From a virus, in the IMG/VR virus record IMGVR_UViG_3300025138_000026, positions 1 to 64,000 of that record: 64,000 nt of DNA. One strand, 5' to 3'. This document shows, one piece after another, positions 32,730 through 41,616 of the stretch. The notes under the pieces are model-generated. The model did not search any database. It was not told the DNA's origin and was given only the letters and a program-made list of their open reading frames with translations. Every line of letters begins with the position of its first letter. The first letter of the stretch is position 1. The position numbers and the translations under genes are program-made.

Positions 32730-33661
32730 AATTTATTATATTGTTCTATTATATTTCTAGCTATAGATACTTTGCTAAACCTATTCTTATATTCATCACT
32801 AAATTTATCTACAAAATCTTTACAATTTTTGTTCCATATTGGATCATTTATTAATTTAGCTATCTTGTCTGAGCAAGCAGGAACAGAGATACCTGACCAA
32901 AATTCTTCACTTGTTGGGTCGTCATCGCAAACAATTATTTTTGTTCGTGCTACAACTGATTCCAAAGCTGGTAAACCGACTGATTTAAATGCAGAAGGAA
33001 AAAATATATATTCTACAGAGTTGTAAAGAATATTTAAAATTTCATCACTAACTATACCATAATAATTTCCAAACCTTGGATTTTCTGAACCCACTACAGC
33101 CAAAGATTGAGCAGTATCTCCTGACTTTATAATAGTATCTGAAACAATATTGAATCTTTTATTTGGATCGTTGGCCCTGCCCACATAAAGATATTTGTAA
33201 TTATCTCCATTTTGATTTTTTATTTTATCATTATCATCTATATCTAGATATGAAACTTCTTTAATTGGATTATAAATAACTTCACTCTGTAGGCCACACC
33301 AGTTCAATATCTGCCACTGCACTTCCTTGCATATGCATGTTATTAAATCACAATCTTTTAATTTTTTCTTCAGATCTGAGGGGTCATAGTTTCTACCATA
33401 CGGGTTATCTATATAAGGATATCTAGAAATATCGTAGTTCCTGCCATCAATACAATGAGGAGGCAAATCTAAAACATTGTAAATAATTTTAGCTTTAGAA
33501 TTTTTTATCCTAAAATCTGAGTCATAAGATGATGGATCATTGCAGTAGATTATATCAGCGTCTTCCACCCTTGTTATATTGCACCCAAATTCTATAAAAC
33601 CTTCTCTTATCCTATCTATTTGATTTATGTAGTGCTCAGCTCCAGCGCAGTAAATATTCAT
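32726..33661 (-). CDS. GT4-type glycosyltransferase
   Basis: 311 aa, GT-B type. YLYVGRANDPNKRFNIV (about 160-176) is the nucleotide-binding start of the C-terminal domain, and FFPSAFKSVGLPALESVVA carries the E-x7-E-like donor-binding helix. The start lies 2 nt from the upstream gene and the stop overlaps the ColD-like gene. It probably transfers a sugar made by the adjacent GDP-sugar enzymes. The acceptor is unknown. Confidence 0.8.
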   Translation of the reverse strand: MNIYCAGAEHYINQIDRIREGFIEFGCNITRVEDADIIYCNDPSSYDSDFRIKNSKAKIIYNVLDLPPHCIDGRNYDISRYPYIDNPYGRNYDPSDLKKKLKDCDLITCICKEVQWQILNWCGLQSEVIYNPIKEVSYLDIDDNDKIKNQNGDNYKYLYVGRANDPNKRFNIVSDTIIKSGDTAQSLAVVGSENPRFGNYYGIVSDEILNILYNSVEYIFFPSAFKSVGLPALESVVARTKIIVCDDDPTSEEFWSGISVPACSDKIAKLINDPIWNKNCKDFVDKFSDEYKNRFSKVSIARNIIEQYNKL

Positions 33662-33662
33662 T

Positions 33663-34424
33663 TTAAATTATTTTAATCTCTGGTTTAATTTGATTGAATC
33701 TACAATAGAAATCGTCGTTAAAACATAATTTGTTTTTTTCTTGATCCCATTTATATGAACAAACTCCATTATATCTTTTTAGCTGATATTCCACTTTTGC
33801 TTTCAAAAACTCATCGGAACCAATCCAAGAATAATGATCAGGAAAACAACTTTCTTTAGGAATTTGCGAGACAGAAAGGCTTTTATAATCTACAAGATTA
33901 TTATCGATATTATAAGCAACATCATTTTCATAATAAAAATGACTAAGAGATGTTTTCCCATTAACTTTCGTAGAGAAAATTCTCGGAGGATTAAAATCTT
34001 CTATATATTGATTTTTTGAAAAAACAAAATTTTTAAAGTTTATTTTATATGTCTGACTCTTGGGATTTTCTTTTATATATTGGATAGCTTTCTTTATATC
34101 TTCTTCTGAATAAAACTCATCTTGATCTAATAGCCATATATAATCAAGATCGTAAGCCATTAAATGTTGTAGAGGAGAGTTTCTAGAAAAAGAATCATTT
34201 GATTCCTTACCCAAACAAATGTAATCTACAAAACCTCTATGCTCTTTCAATAACTGCATGGGAGTTTCTGTATCATCAATATCCCATCCGCACTCAACAT
34301 ACTGAGGATACTGATAACTTGAAACAGCAACTTTATTTATCTCTGGTATATTTTTCCAATTTTCTAAACACCTATTTGTGTATTGAGGAAATCCATAAAA
34401 ATTGCACAGTAACCCTATTTTCAT
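33663..34424 (-). CDS. GT2-like glycosyltransferase, 253 aa
   Basis: From the ATG at 34424 (MKIGLLCNFYGFPQYTNRC), which overlaps the upstream stop by four nt. IWLLDQDEFYSEED contains a DxDE motif near residue 105, the metal-binding place of GT-A enzymes. The rest is aromatic and asparagine-rich. The donor and acceptor are not identified. It is one of four consecutive GT-like genes. Confidence 0.65.
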   Translation of the reverse strand: MKIGLLCNFYGFPQYTNRCLENWKNIPEINKVAVSSYQYPQYVECGWDIDDTETPMQLLKEHRGFVDYICLGKESNDSFSRNSPLQHLMAYDLDYIWLLDQDEFYSEEDIKKAIQYIKENPKSQTYKINFKNFVFSKNQYIEDFNPPRIFSTKVNGKTSLSHFYYENDVAYNIDNNLVDYKSLSVSQIPKESCFPDHYSWIGSDEFLKAKVEYQLKRYNGVCSYKWDQEKNKLCFNDDFYCRFNQIKPEIKII

Positions 34425-35215
34425 ACTTTTTCCCAAAGTTTTAATCCATGTTTAACCCTACCTCTGGCTTTTAATTCTTCTTCTGTAACATCGTGTGTAT
34501 TAGGATCTCCTCCTGTTGCCTCCACCCAAAAACTATGCCAGAATTTATTAACTTTAAGTCTTTCTTTTAAATCTACATAACCTAAATGATATACAAAAGG
34601 CGCACCACTTAAGCAATATTGGAGAGCTTTCTTTTCATCATTAAAATCACAGAGAGGGTAAGTTTGAAGTAGCTCTCCTTTATCATTAATTAACTCGTCA
34701 GTACTAGTCTTATTATAATCTGGTCTACCATCTTTCTTTATGGCGAAATTGACTGGACCCCTTTTTAAGCCTCTTTTATGGATATACCATTTAGCAGCTA
34801 TGTCTATATAATGATCATAATCTCCATATAAATTTATAACAGGAACAAAGAAAGAAGCATAATCATCAGAAGAAAGAAGTTGTTCTCCCAGATCTTCAAT
34901 TATAAACTTCTCTCCTCCTAAACGTTCGTCTAGATTTTGTTGTATTAGCAAATCTCCAGAACAAGCTTGAAGAGCTAAGTCTTCAGTTTTGCCGTAACAA
35001 TATGGATCATCGTAAGGAATATTTACAGAAATAACTTTTAAGTTATAATTTTTCTCTTCTCCATACTTCCTAATAACAGACTCTGTATCATCAACACTTT
35101 TATTAACTGCAATACAAACTTCATCTGCGTAATAAAACCAGTTATCTAAAGCATCCTTGTGATCAAATGCTTTATCTAAAATATTGAACGCCGTTGAGTA
35201 TATGCTAATTTTCAT
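34421..35215 (-). CDS. GT2-like glycosyltransferase, 264 aa
   Basis: MKISIYSTAFNILDKAFDHKDALDNWF opens a GT-A-like fold. ADEVCIAVNKSVDDTESVIR and LIQQNLDERLGGEKF give the usual acidic cluster, with the NLDER motif in the place of DxD. The C-terminal half has SLxxPLC-like aromatic segments and FVYHLGYVDLKERLK. It overlaps the next gene by four nt. Sugar specificity is unknown. Confidence 0.65.
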   Translation of the reverse strand: MKISIYSTAFNILDKAFDHKDALDNWFYYADEVCIAVNKSVDDTESVIRKYGEEKNYNLKVISVNIPYDDPYCYGKTEDLALQACSGDLLIQQNLDERLGGEKFIIEDLGEQLLSSDDYASFFVPVINLYGDYDHYIDIAAKWYIHKRGLKRGPVNFAIKKDGRPDYNKTSTDELINDKGELLQTYPLCDFNDEKKALQYCLSGAPFVYHLGYVDLKERLKVNKFWHSFWVEATGGDPNTHDVTEEELKARGRVKHGLKLWEKV

Positions 35216-35217
35216 TA

Positions 35218-36060
35218 TTAAAATTTAATTTGCTTGAAGCAGTTAAAATCATGTTTATCTATAAATCCTTCTTTTTGTTCTTGTATATTGTATCTATACC
35301 AATCATTTAAAAATTTGTCAAAATTTATACACTCTTTTATTTCATCATTTAACCTAAATCTAAAACACTCTTCTACAGAAGATATACAAAAAGGATTTAA
35401 ACCCTCTTTTTTAATAAGCTCTATTAATCTATTGCGGTTTTCATATCTTTTATTTACTAATTCTAAATCGTCTTCAAATCCCAATAAAAGATGATTGGTG
35501 TTATAAAAAAAATAATATTTAAAATTATGATTAATAAAGTGCAAGGGGTCTTGTCTTTTTTCTTCTCTAATATTTTTTTGATAACCTTCTTCCCAAAAAG
35601 GTTGATTTGATAACTCAATTGATTTATTGACTCCGACAATACCTTCGTGAGGATTATTCACAAAAGCAGTTCGTTCATTAAATTTAAATAATAATCTTTT
35701 GTTATGCAGATATACTCCATTTACTCCCGAATAATCTAGATGGCCGCAAATGTGTTTCAATTTGCATGTAAAATCTGGAGAAAGTCTCTCCAAAGTATCT
35801 ATTGTAAGAAACCAATCGCCAACTTGCATCCGACTCTGAAATAACGAGTGATTCCTACTGAAGTCTAACCTATTACACCATTTGGTATAAATTATTTCTC
35901 CCTGACCCTTTACGCTTTCCAGATAATCTGCACCATCATCTTTAGGATAATGAAAGGTCCAAATCAAACCATCAAAGTGATCTTTAATTGGCTCAATCAA
36001 TTCTTGAAGATCTTGTTTATGACCTTCTGTAGTTATACCTATTAACCAAAGTTTATTCAT
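35218..36060 (-). CDS. Glycosyltransferase-like protein, 280 aa
   Basis: MNKLWLIGITTEGHKQDLQELIE is followed by DGLIWTFHYPKDDGADYL and FLTIDTLERLSPDF, similar in form to GT-A proteins in phage sugar clusters but with a weak DxD (TIDTLE). Many aromatic residues follow. It overlaps the upstream gene by four nt. Assigned as GT-like from its place among GT genes and overall form only. Confidence 0.5.
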   Translation of the reverse strand: MNKLWLIGITTEGHKQDLQELIEPIKDHFDGLIWTFHYPKDDGADYLESVKGQGEIIYTKWCNRLDFSRNHSLFQSRMQVGDWFLTIDTLERLSPDFTCKLKHICGHLDYSGVNGVYLHNKRLLFKFNERTAFVNNPHEGIVGVNKSIELSNQPFWEEGYQKNIREEKRQDPLHFINHNFKYYFFYNTNHLLLGFEDDLELVNKRYENRNRLIELIKKEGLNPFCISSVEECFRFRLNDEIKECINFDKFLNDWYRYNIQEQKEGFIDKHDFNCFKQIKF

Positions 36061-36791
36061 CCTATATGTTCAGAGTATAATTTTTCTGGATTAAAGAAAG
36101 AAAACGGAGTATTGCTATTGCTCATGGGTTTCAAAAGATCTCCAGACATCAACTCACAATGATAAGATCCAAGTTTATCTAAATGTTGTTGAGCCGCCTT
36201 CCACGCAATAAATATTTCGTTAGTCCTACTAATATTAGGTTGGAAAGTAAAGGTGGGGCCATATTGAGTATAATTTATAGCTTGAGTTAAAATATCTCCA
36301 GTCTCGTTATTATGATCTCCATCTGGAGGTCCATATTCTTTACCCCGATTAAATCTAACACAAAGTTGGTCAGGATTATTGTCCAGAAATTCTAAGCTTT
36401 CTTCAAGGACTTCATTTAAAGATATTTTTGAATTGATCAACCAATCGTCTTCCAACCACAAAGAATATTTTTGTTTTCTAACTTCTTGATCAGAATACGC
36501 TTTATAAATATCCTTGAAATAACCAGCCGAGTGAGATAAATGATTTTCACTGTGATGCACAATCGACTCTTTAGTCTCGATGACTCTTATACCATACACA
36601 CAGCAGAAAGATTTTATTTTGTCTGCTACTGATTCCTCTTCGTCTCTAGTCTTTAAATGTAAAACTTTGTTTGAGAAAAGATTGGGATCTACTTTTTTAA
36701 ATAGATCTTCAATAACATCTCTGTAAGTATGCTGACCACCATGACCCATGGTAGTGCTAAATAAGATTAAATTTAACGGTAGTTTTTTCAT
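36057..36791 (-). CDS. GT2-like glycosyltransferase, 244 aa
   Basis: MKKLPLNLILFSTTMGHGGQHTYRDVIE begins a GT-A-like domain; YSLWLEDDWLINSK (about 109-122) supplies the acidic EDD motif. FNRGKEYGPPDGDHNN may form part of the acceptor site. It is the first gene of the glycosyltransferase cluster and starts 4 nt after a strong hairpin (36795-36831). Confidence 0.65.
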   Translation of the reverse strand: MKKLPLNLILFSTTMGHGGQHTYRDVIEDLFKKVDPNLFSNKVLHLKTRDEEESVADKIKSFCCVYGIRVIETKESIVHHSENHLSHSAGYFKDIYKAYSDQEVRKQKYSLWLEDDWLINSKISLNEVLEESLEFLDNNPDQLCVRFNRGKEYGPPDGDHNNETGDILTQAINYTQYGPTFTFQPNISRTNEIFIAWKAAQQHLDKLGSYHCELMSGDLLKPMSNSNTPFSFFNPEKLYSEHIG

Positions 36792-36794
36792 AAA

Positions 36795-36831
36795 CCTCTG
36801 GGCCTTGTATGGAAAAGTTAAGACCCAGAGG
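36795..36831 (-). promoter_or_regulatory. Hairpin immediately before a start codon
   Basis: A 12-bp stem with one mismatch (CCTCTGGGCCTT at 36795-36806 with AAGACCCAGAGG at 36820-36831) ends 3 nt from the ATG at 36791 on the minus strand. A U-tract is not convincing, so it may be a weak terminator or attenuator, or a structure that hides the ribosome site. Confidence 0.55.
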
Positions 36832-36899
36832 CTACTATGACCTCAAGGAGGCAAATCCTTGACCTCCCTTATTGTATTGAGAAAATTATCTAAAATCAA

Positions 36900-37016
36900 C
36901 TAATCTTCGGCAATATGTTCGTTTATTTTGCCCAAAATATAAGCTAAAGTCTCATCATATTCTAATTCAACATTTTCAATGTCTTCCTTCTCAATTATAG
37001 GTTCTGCAATAGTCAT
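36900..37016 (-). CDS. Small acidic protein, 38 aa
   Basis: The minus-strand frame from the ATG at 37016 reads MTIAEPIIEKEDIENVELEY then DETLAYILGKINEHIAED. It is acidic and helical. It lies between nrdA and the glycosyltransferase cluster and explains most of this 260-base gap. GTGTAG lies 12 nt before the ATG. The function is unknown, and the reality of so short a gene is not certain. Confidence 0.5.
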   Translation of the reverse strand: MTIAEPIIEKEDIENVELEYDETLAYILGKINEHIAED

Positions 37017-37054
37017 AGTAATGACTATCTACACTAAAATATATATATCGGAAA

Positions 37055-38698
37055 TTAACCCTCACACGATTTGCATTGCATCAAGGATCTTGAAAGCTCT
37101 TGACTTGGATTAGCGCTCCTTTGGTAATACAAGCCTTTTACTCCATTTTCCCAAGCATAAATCATAAGTTGATTAACTTCTTTCGCAGGAGTATTTGGGG
37201 GTATCATTAAATTTAATGATTGTCCTTGATCTAAATATTTCTGCCTCTGGGCAGCTTGAATAACAACTTCTTTCTGAGAAATCTCTTCAAATGTCTTAAA
37301 TATACCCTTATCATCATCAGACATAAAGCTCAAATTTTGAACAGATCCTCCTGTTTTAAGTATACTCAACCAGACTTCGTCATTATCTTTCCCATATTCT
37401 CGTAATACATTTTTCAAGTAAGGGTTCTTGTAAGTGAATTTCCCCTTAGCCAAATTCTTGACAAAATAATTTGAATTCAAGGGTTCAATAGAAGGAGATA
37501 CTTGACCCAAAATAAAAGAACTACTGGTTGTCGGAGCTATAGCTAGAGTAGTTGTATTTCTGCGACCGTAATCTTTAGCATACAAGGGACCGCCTAAAAT
37601 GTTAAAAAGATCCCCTGTTGCTTTGTCACTAGATTTTCTAATCTTTTTGAATATAGAACTATTAGCTAGCTTGGCCTCCATACTCTCAAAAGTAATACTC
37701 TTACTCTGTAGGTAAGAGTGCCAACCAAGGACTCCCATGCCTAAAGCCCTGTGCCGTTTAGCGAAATTATGAGAAGATTCCATAAATGGAATATCTTTAG
37801 TTTTAATAATATACTCTTCCATTACCGCATCGAGAAACATAGTCAAAACCTCAATAGCGTCAGTTTTAATAATTTCATCCCATTGAACTAGATTAAGGGA
37901 AGACAAACAACAAACAAAGGATTCATCTTCTTTTGAAGGAAGGCTTATCTCATTACAAAGATTAGAAGCGAATATCTCCATCGCATTATCTTTGTAACAG
38001 TCTGGGGCTTGATTATTAGCAGTATCTTTGAAAAATAAATATGGGTATCCCGTTTCAAACCTTTTTTTAATTACTGAAGCCCAGATCTGACGTTTATCTG
38101 AATCTCCATCAATCATAGATTTCATCCAATCATCTCCAACAGTAATCCCAAAAGACATCTCTTGGATTGCATTACCCTCACTCCTTATACGCAAAAATTC
38201 TTTGATATCAGGATGATCAATAGGTAAATAAGCAGCGAAAGAACCCCTACGGACATTACCTTGAGAAACTACAGCTGCCACCTTATCAAAAAGTTCCATA
38301 AAATGGACTGCCCCAGAAGATTCCCCACCTGAATTTATTTTAGCTCCCCTACCACGGAGTTCTCCAAAATAAGCTGAAGTCCCAGAACCGTGTTTGGTTT
38401 GCATTCCAACCTCACTTTGCTTTGACAAAATTCCATCCATTCTGTCAGGAACATATACCCCATTACAAGAAATAGGGAGACCCCTCTTCCTCCCGAAATT
38501 AGACCAAACAGGAGAAGCGAGGGAATAAAACCCTTGCTTCATATAAGAAATGAATTTATCAGAAAATCCCTCAATACCCAAATATCCTTGGGCAGTATTA
38601 GCTATATCTTCAATCCTTTCTTCTGGAGTTTCTCCTTTTAAATAGCCCCTTTCAAGGAAAATCCTTGAATCTTCATTTAGCCAATAGTATTCAGTCAT
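37055..38698 (-). CDS. nrdA: Ribonucleotide reductase large subunit (class I)
   Basis: 547 aa, short and without an ATP cone. The radical-site motif is SNLCNEISLP (Asn246, Cys248, Glu250), the redox Cys is in PISCNG (Cys78) with a CC pair around 263, TTTLAIAPTTSSS and GLYYQRSANPSQE follow, and the C-terminal redox tail is CKSCEG. It reduces ribonucleotides to supply the phage polymerase. The nrdB gene ends immediately upstream (0 nt gap). Confidence 0.93.
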   Translation of the reverse strand: MTEYYWLNEDSRIFLERGYLKGETPEERIEDIANTAQGYLGIEGFSDKFISYMKQGFYSLASPVWSNFGRKRGLPISCNGVYVPDRMDGILSKQSEVGMQTKHGSGTSAYFGELRGRGAKINSGGESSGAVHFMELFDKVAAVVSQGNVRRGSFAAYLPIDHPDIKEFLRIRSEGNAIQEMSFGITVGDDWMKSMIDGDSDKRQIWASVIKKRFETGYPYLFFKDTANNQAPDCYKDNAMEIFASNLCNEISLPSKEDESFVCCLSSLNLVQWDEIIKTDAIEVLTMFLDAVMEEYIIKTKDIPFMESSHNFAKRHRALGMGVLGWHSYLQSKSITFESMEAKLANSSIFKKIRKSSDKATGDLFNILGGPLYAKDYGRRNTTTLAIAPTTSSSFILGQVSPSIEPLNSNYFVKNLAKGKFTYKNPYLKNVLREYGKDNDEVWLSILKTGGSVQNLSFMSDDDKGIFKTFEEISQKEVVIQAAQRQKYLDQGQSLNLMIPPNTPAKEVNQLMIYAWENGVKGLYYQRSANPSQELSRSLMQCKSCEG

Positions 38699-39670
38699 TT
38701 AGAATAAGTCGTCTGCATTATAAGTCTGAGAATTTTTTGAGTATTCTACAGGTCGGGAATAAAAAAAGTCCGTGGCATTGTTCCCAAGTAACTCCTCTTC
38801 AAACCAGATTGTATCTTTTAGCAGGTTTTTGTCAACTTCAAAAGGTTGTTTAAAACCAATTTGTTGCATGGACTCATTAATTCTATTTTTAATGAACTCT
38901 TTCAATACAATAGCATTCAACCCTTTTTGACGAATTCCGTTGATCATCCAATCAATAATCTTACTTTCAGCTTCAAAAGCACATACTGCTTCTTGAGCTA
39001 TTTTTTCCCCAAGCTCTTCATCAAAAAATTCTGGGTGTTCTTCCCGAATAGTATTAATCAGCTTCATGCCTACGAGAGCGTGAATATTCTCTTCATTCCT
39101 TGTATACTTCACTTGCTGGTCAGTATCTTTTAAGACATTTTTGTTACGAGCAAACCAGTTTATCACGTAAAATTGAGAAAACAACGATACATTCTCTACA
39201 AAAAGAGTGAATAGGATTAAAGCATAAACATATTGCTTCTTGTTATTTTTGTAAAACTTGTGTGTATATTTACGCAAATAGTTTACTCGACCCTGTATGA
39301 AGTCTAGCTTAAGATTTTCTTCAAAAACCTCTTCTAGTCCGAGTACCTCAAGGAGTCTCTCATAAGCATTATTGTGAATAACTTCAACATTGGCCATAAC
39401 AAAGCCCAAATCACTAAGAGACGGATGAGGTAAATTATCACCTAATTTACTCCAAAATTTCTTAACAGCTACCTCAATTTGACCAATCGCTGAAAGAGTT
39501 CTTATAATAATCTCTTTTTCTTGATCGTCTAAAACCACGTTAAAGTCTTGAATATCTGAAGCAAAACTGAATTCTTTATCAGTCCAGAACCCATTATGCA
39601 TTGCCTCGATAAATTCTCCCGCCCATGAATAATGGTCAGGCTTTCTGGAAATTTGTTCGTCAAAGATCAT
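38699..39670 (-). CDS. nrdB: Ribonucleotide reductase small subunit (class I)
   Basis: 323 aa R2 fold. Metal ligands and the radical Tyr are in place: Glu66 (IGQIEVAVKKFW), Glu96 and His99 with Tyr103 (VEVIHNNAYERLL), a later Glu in LFVENVSLFSQF, and EENIHALVG. The C-terminus (SQTYNADDLF) is the usual NrdA-docking tail. It forms an operon with nrdA and is preceded by a good sigma70-like promoter. Confidence 0.93.
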   Translation of the reverse strand: MIFDEQISRKPDHYSWAGEFIEAMHNGFWTDKEFSFASDIQDFNVVLDDQEKEIIIRTLSAIGQIEVAVKKFWSKLGDNLPHPSLSDLGFVMANVEVIHNNAYERLLEVLGLEEVFEENLKLDFIQGRVNYLRKYTHKFYKNNKKQYVYALILFTLFVENVSLFSQFYVINWFARNKNVLKDTDQQVKYTRNEENIHALVGMKLINTIREEHPEFFDEELGEKIAQEAVCAFEAESKIIDWMINGIRQKGLNAIVLKEFIKNRINESMQQIGFKQPFEVDKNLLKDTIWFEEELLGNNATDFFYSRPVEYSKNSQTYNADDLF

Positions 39671-39672
39671 CT

Positions 39673-39684
39673 TGTAATTTTACA
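39673..39684. promoter_or_regulatory. TGTAA-TT-TTACA dyad before nrdB
   Basis: A 12-bp inverted repeat with 5-bp arms next to the nrdB ATG and overlapping the predicted transcription start. It is one of the recurrent TGTAA/TTACA dyads and a candidate operator. Confidence 0.45.
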
Positions 39685-39685
39685 C

Positions 39686-39714
39686 AGAATATCGCCTCGT
39701 CAGAACTGAGTCAA
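39686..39714 (-). promoter_or_regulatory. Sigma70-like promoter for nrdB-nrdA
   Basis: TTGACT (39709-39714) and TATTCT (39686-39691) are separated by 17 nt on the minus strand. The start codon lies at 39670, so a very short leader of about 9 nt is expected. The dyad TGTAA-TT-TTACA lies between -10 and the ATG. Confidence 0.6.
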
Positions 39715-39760
39715 CTCTATTTTTAATAAAAAGAGCAAAGCTCATTTAAATTAATATAAA

Positions 39761-39821
39761 CGTATGGGTAACGTATGGAATATTATTTAAATACGTATCC
39801 CATACGAGCGTTTCCAATACG
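39761..39821. repeat. Four CGTATKGG half-sites in the divergent control region
   Basis: The sequence CGTATGGG at 39761-39768 and CGTATGGA at 39772-39779 are direct copies. CCCATACG at 39799-39806 (inside the palindrome CGTATCCCATACG, 39794-39806) and TCCAATACG at 39813-39821 are inverted copies. They lie in the 251-base gap between nrdB (leftward) and the sigma factor gene (rightward). Such an arrangement suits operator sites or origin iterons. A short GAGC-TTT-GCTC hairpin followed by T5 on the minus strand lies nearby (about 39728-39743). No further gene is seen in this gap. Confidence 0.75.
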
Positions 39822-39921
39822 ATATATTTCTTATATTAAGATAAGATTCTAGCCTGTCAAGAACAAAATTTTATGAGATTTTACTTGATTTTTTTGACTT
39901 TTTACTTATAGTAAGAAAAAA

Positions 39922-40518
39922 GTGATCAATAATCTCTCAGATTCCGATTTAACTGTATTAATTAGAGAAGATAATGACGAAATAGCCTTGAACGAGCTAA
40001 TCTCTAGACATTCAGGTATTTACGTTGACATGCTTAAAAAGTTTGGTTCAAATTGCCTGACCAGAAATCAAGTCTGCGATATAATGGGCGAAAAAGATTA
40101 TGTAATCTACAAAGCTGCTCTAGAATATGATGAAAATAGGGCTAAGTTTTCCACTCATTTGGCAAATAAGACGAAATATATGTGCCTTACTCAGAAGACT
40201 AAAAACAAGAATAATAGGGTCACTTCAAATTTTGATGAAATACAATTTTGTCAAAAAGACAAGAGTCACACTCCAGACCAGTCTTGTAATATGAATGATT
40301 CGTTTTCTAGGATCATTAATCTGATTGAAAAACATCAAGATAGCCGCTTAAAAATAATCTTTCACGAGAGGTATTTTTGTGGTAAGAGGGGCAAATTAAA
40401 ACCTTGGAAGGAAGTTGCTGATATATTAAATCTCTCAGCACAAGGTTGCATAAATATTCATGACAAAGCAGTGTTAGAATTAAATCAAAAAATAGATAAT
40501 GAAAAGATTAAATTTTGA
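39922..40518 (+). CDS. Sigma70-family RNA polymerase sigma factor
   Basis: 198 aa, GTG start (INNLSDSDLTVLIREDNDE). Region 2-like sequence runs through ALNELISRHSGIYVDM and YKAALEYDENRAKFSTHLANKTKYM; a region 4-like HTH lies in WKEVADILNLSAQGCINIHDKAVLEL near the C-terminus. The two regions match a small, ECF-sized sigma factor. It may direct host RNA polymerase to phage promoters, perhaps those with the recurrent GTGTAA boxes. The first gene of the rightward unit, it overlaps the next gene by 20 nt. Confidence 0.8.
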   Translation: MINNLSDSDLTVLIREDNDEIALNELISRHSGIYVDMLKKFGSNCLTRNQVCDIMGEKDYVIYKAALEYDENRAKFSTHLANKTKYMCLTQKTKNKNNRVTSNFDEIQFCQKDKSHTPDQSCNMNDSFSRIINLIEKHQDSRLKIIFHERYFCGKRGKLKPWKEVADILNLSAQGCINIHDKAVLELNQKIDNEKIKF

Positions 40519-41584
40519 AGGGCCAATAAACTCACTCAGTTTAGGGAATGTAACAGTAAATATTCTAAGAGAACTAAAAGAAAGAGACCTTGAAATATCC
40601 TTCTTTCCCGTAGGAGATAAAGGTGATTTTTCCGCTTACGACAAAATATCCAAAGATTTCCAGCAATGGGTTAGTAATATTTCAGCTACTAGACTTAAAA
40701 AATTAGACAAAAATACGCCATCCTTAAAAGTTTGGCATATTAATGGTTCAGAAAAAGTTCTGCCTAATCAATTCCTTTATACTTTTTATGAACTTGATTC
40801 CCCTACGGAAGAAGAAGTAAATATAGTCAAACTACAAAAACATGTATTTTTCTCATCATCAGAAGCCTCGCAAGCCTTCAAAGACAAAGGCTGCAATAAT
40901 GTTAGTCATGTCCCTCTTGGTTTTGATCAGGATTTCCAAGAAACGAAAAAAGAATATCTAAAGGATACAATCCATTTTGGTTTAGTGGGTAAATTTGAAA
41001 GAAGGAAAAATACTCAGGCTATTATAAAATTGTGGACTCAGAAATTTGGTAATAACCCCAAATATCAATTATCCTGTCTTGTCGCGAACCCATTTTTAAA
41101 TGGAGACCAAATGAATCAAGCGATTAATAATTCTCTTAGTGGGCAAACTTGGTCAAACATTAATTTTTTACCTCACTTAAAAACAAATTCTGAAGTAAAC
41201 GATTTTACAAATTCAATTGATATCGATCTTTCTGGACTTTCAAATGGAGAAGGTTGGAATCTTCCCGCTTTCAATGCAACAGCTCTTGGTAAATGGTCTG
41301 TAGTTAGCAATTGTTCCTCCCATAAAGATTGGGCAACGGAAGATAATAGTATTCTTGTAGATCCAATTGGCAAACAACCTTGTTATGATAACTTCTTTTT
41401 TAAAGAAGGGATGCCTTTTAATCAGGGAGAATATTATAAATTAAATGCAGATGATATTGAAAAAGGTTTTGACAAAGCCCTAGAGAAAGTGGGACAAAAA
41501 AACACAGATGGGACAAAATTGCGCGACATGTTTACATATTCTAAGAGCGTAGATGCTATTTTATCTCGTATCTATGAGGATTAG
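40499..41584 (+). CDS. GT4-like glycosyltransferase, 361 aa
   Basis: The N-terminal domain (MKRLNFEGPINSLSLGNVTV) and FGLVGKFERRKNTQAIIKLW (about 161-180) followed by LSNGEGWNLPAFNATALGKW (E-x-G-W...P-x-x-E-x-x-A-like donor helix) are typical of GT4 enzymes. KVWHINGSEKVLPNQ suggests a Trp-lined pocket. It overlaps the sigma gene by 20 nt and precedes Hsp20. The acceptor is unknown. Confidence 0.75.
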   Translation: MKRLNFEGPINSLSLGNVTVNILRELKERDLEISFFPVGDKGDFSAYDKISKDFQQWVSNISATRLKKLDKNTPSLKVWHINGSEKVLPNQFLYTFYELDSPTEEEVNIVKLQKHVFFSSSEASQAFKDKGCNNVSHVPLGFDQDFQETKKEYLKDTIHFGLVGKFERRKNTQAIIKLWTQKFGNNPKYQLSCLVANPFLNGDQMNQAINNSLSGQTWSNINFLPHLKTNSEVNDFTNSIDIDLSGLSNGEGWNLPAFNATALGKWSVVSNCSSHKDWATEDNSILVDPIGKQPCYDNFFFKEGMPFNQGEYYKLNADDIEKGFDKALEKVGQKNTDGTKLRDMFTYSKSVDAILSRIYED

Positions 41585-41616
41585 ATCCTTGGCATGAGTT
41601 GTGTTATATAGTAAAT

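Noticed and set aside
36834-36865. Second hairpin (CAAGGA/TCCTTG) near the nrdA end
   Set aside because: Only 6 bp pair and no U-tract follows; it is too weak to list as a terminator.
39671-39921. tRNA or small RNA in the largest divergent gap
   Set aside because: No cloverleaf or conserved T-loop sequence was seen; the gap is explained by promoters and CGTATGG repeats.
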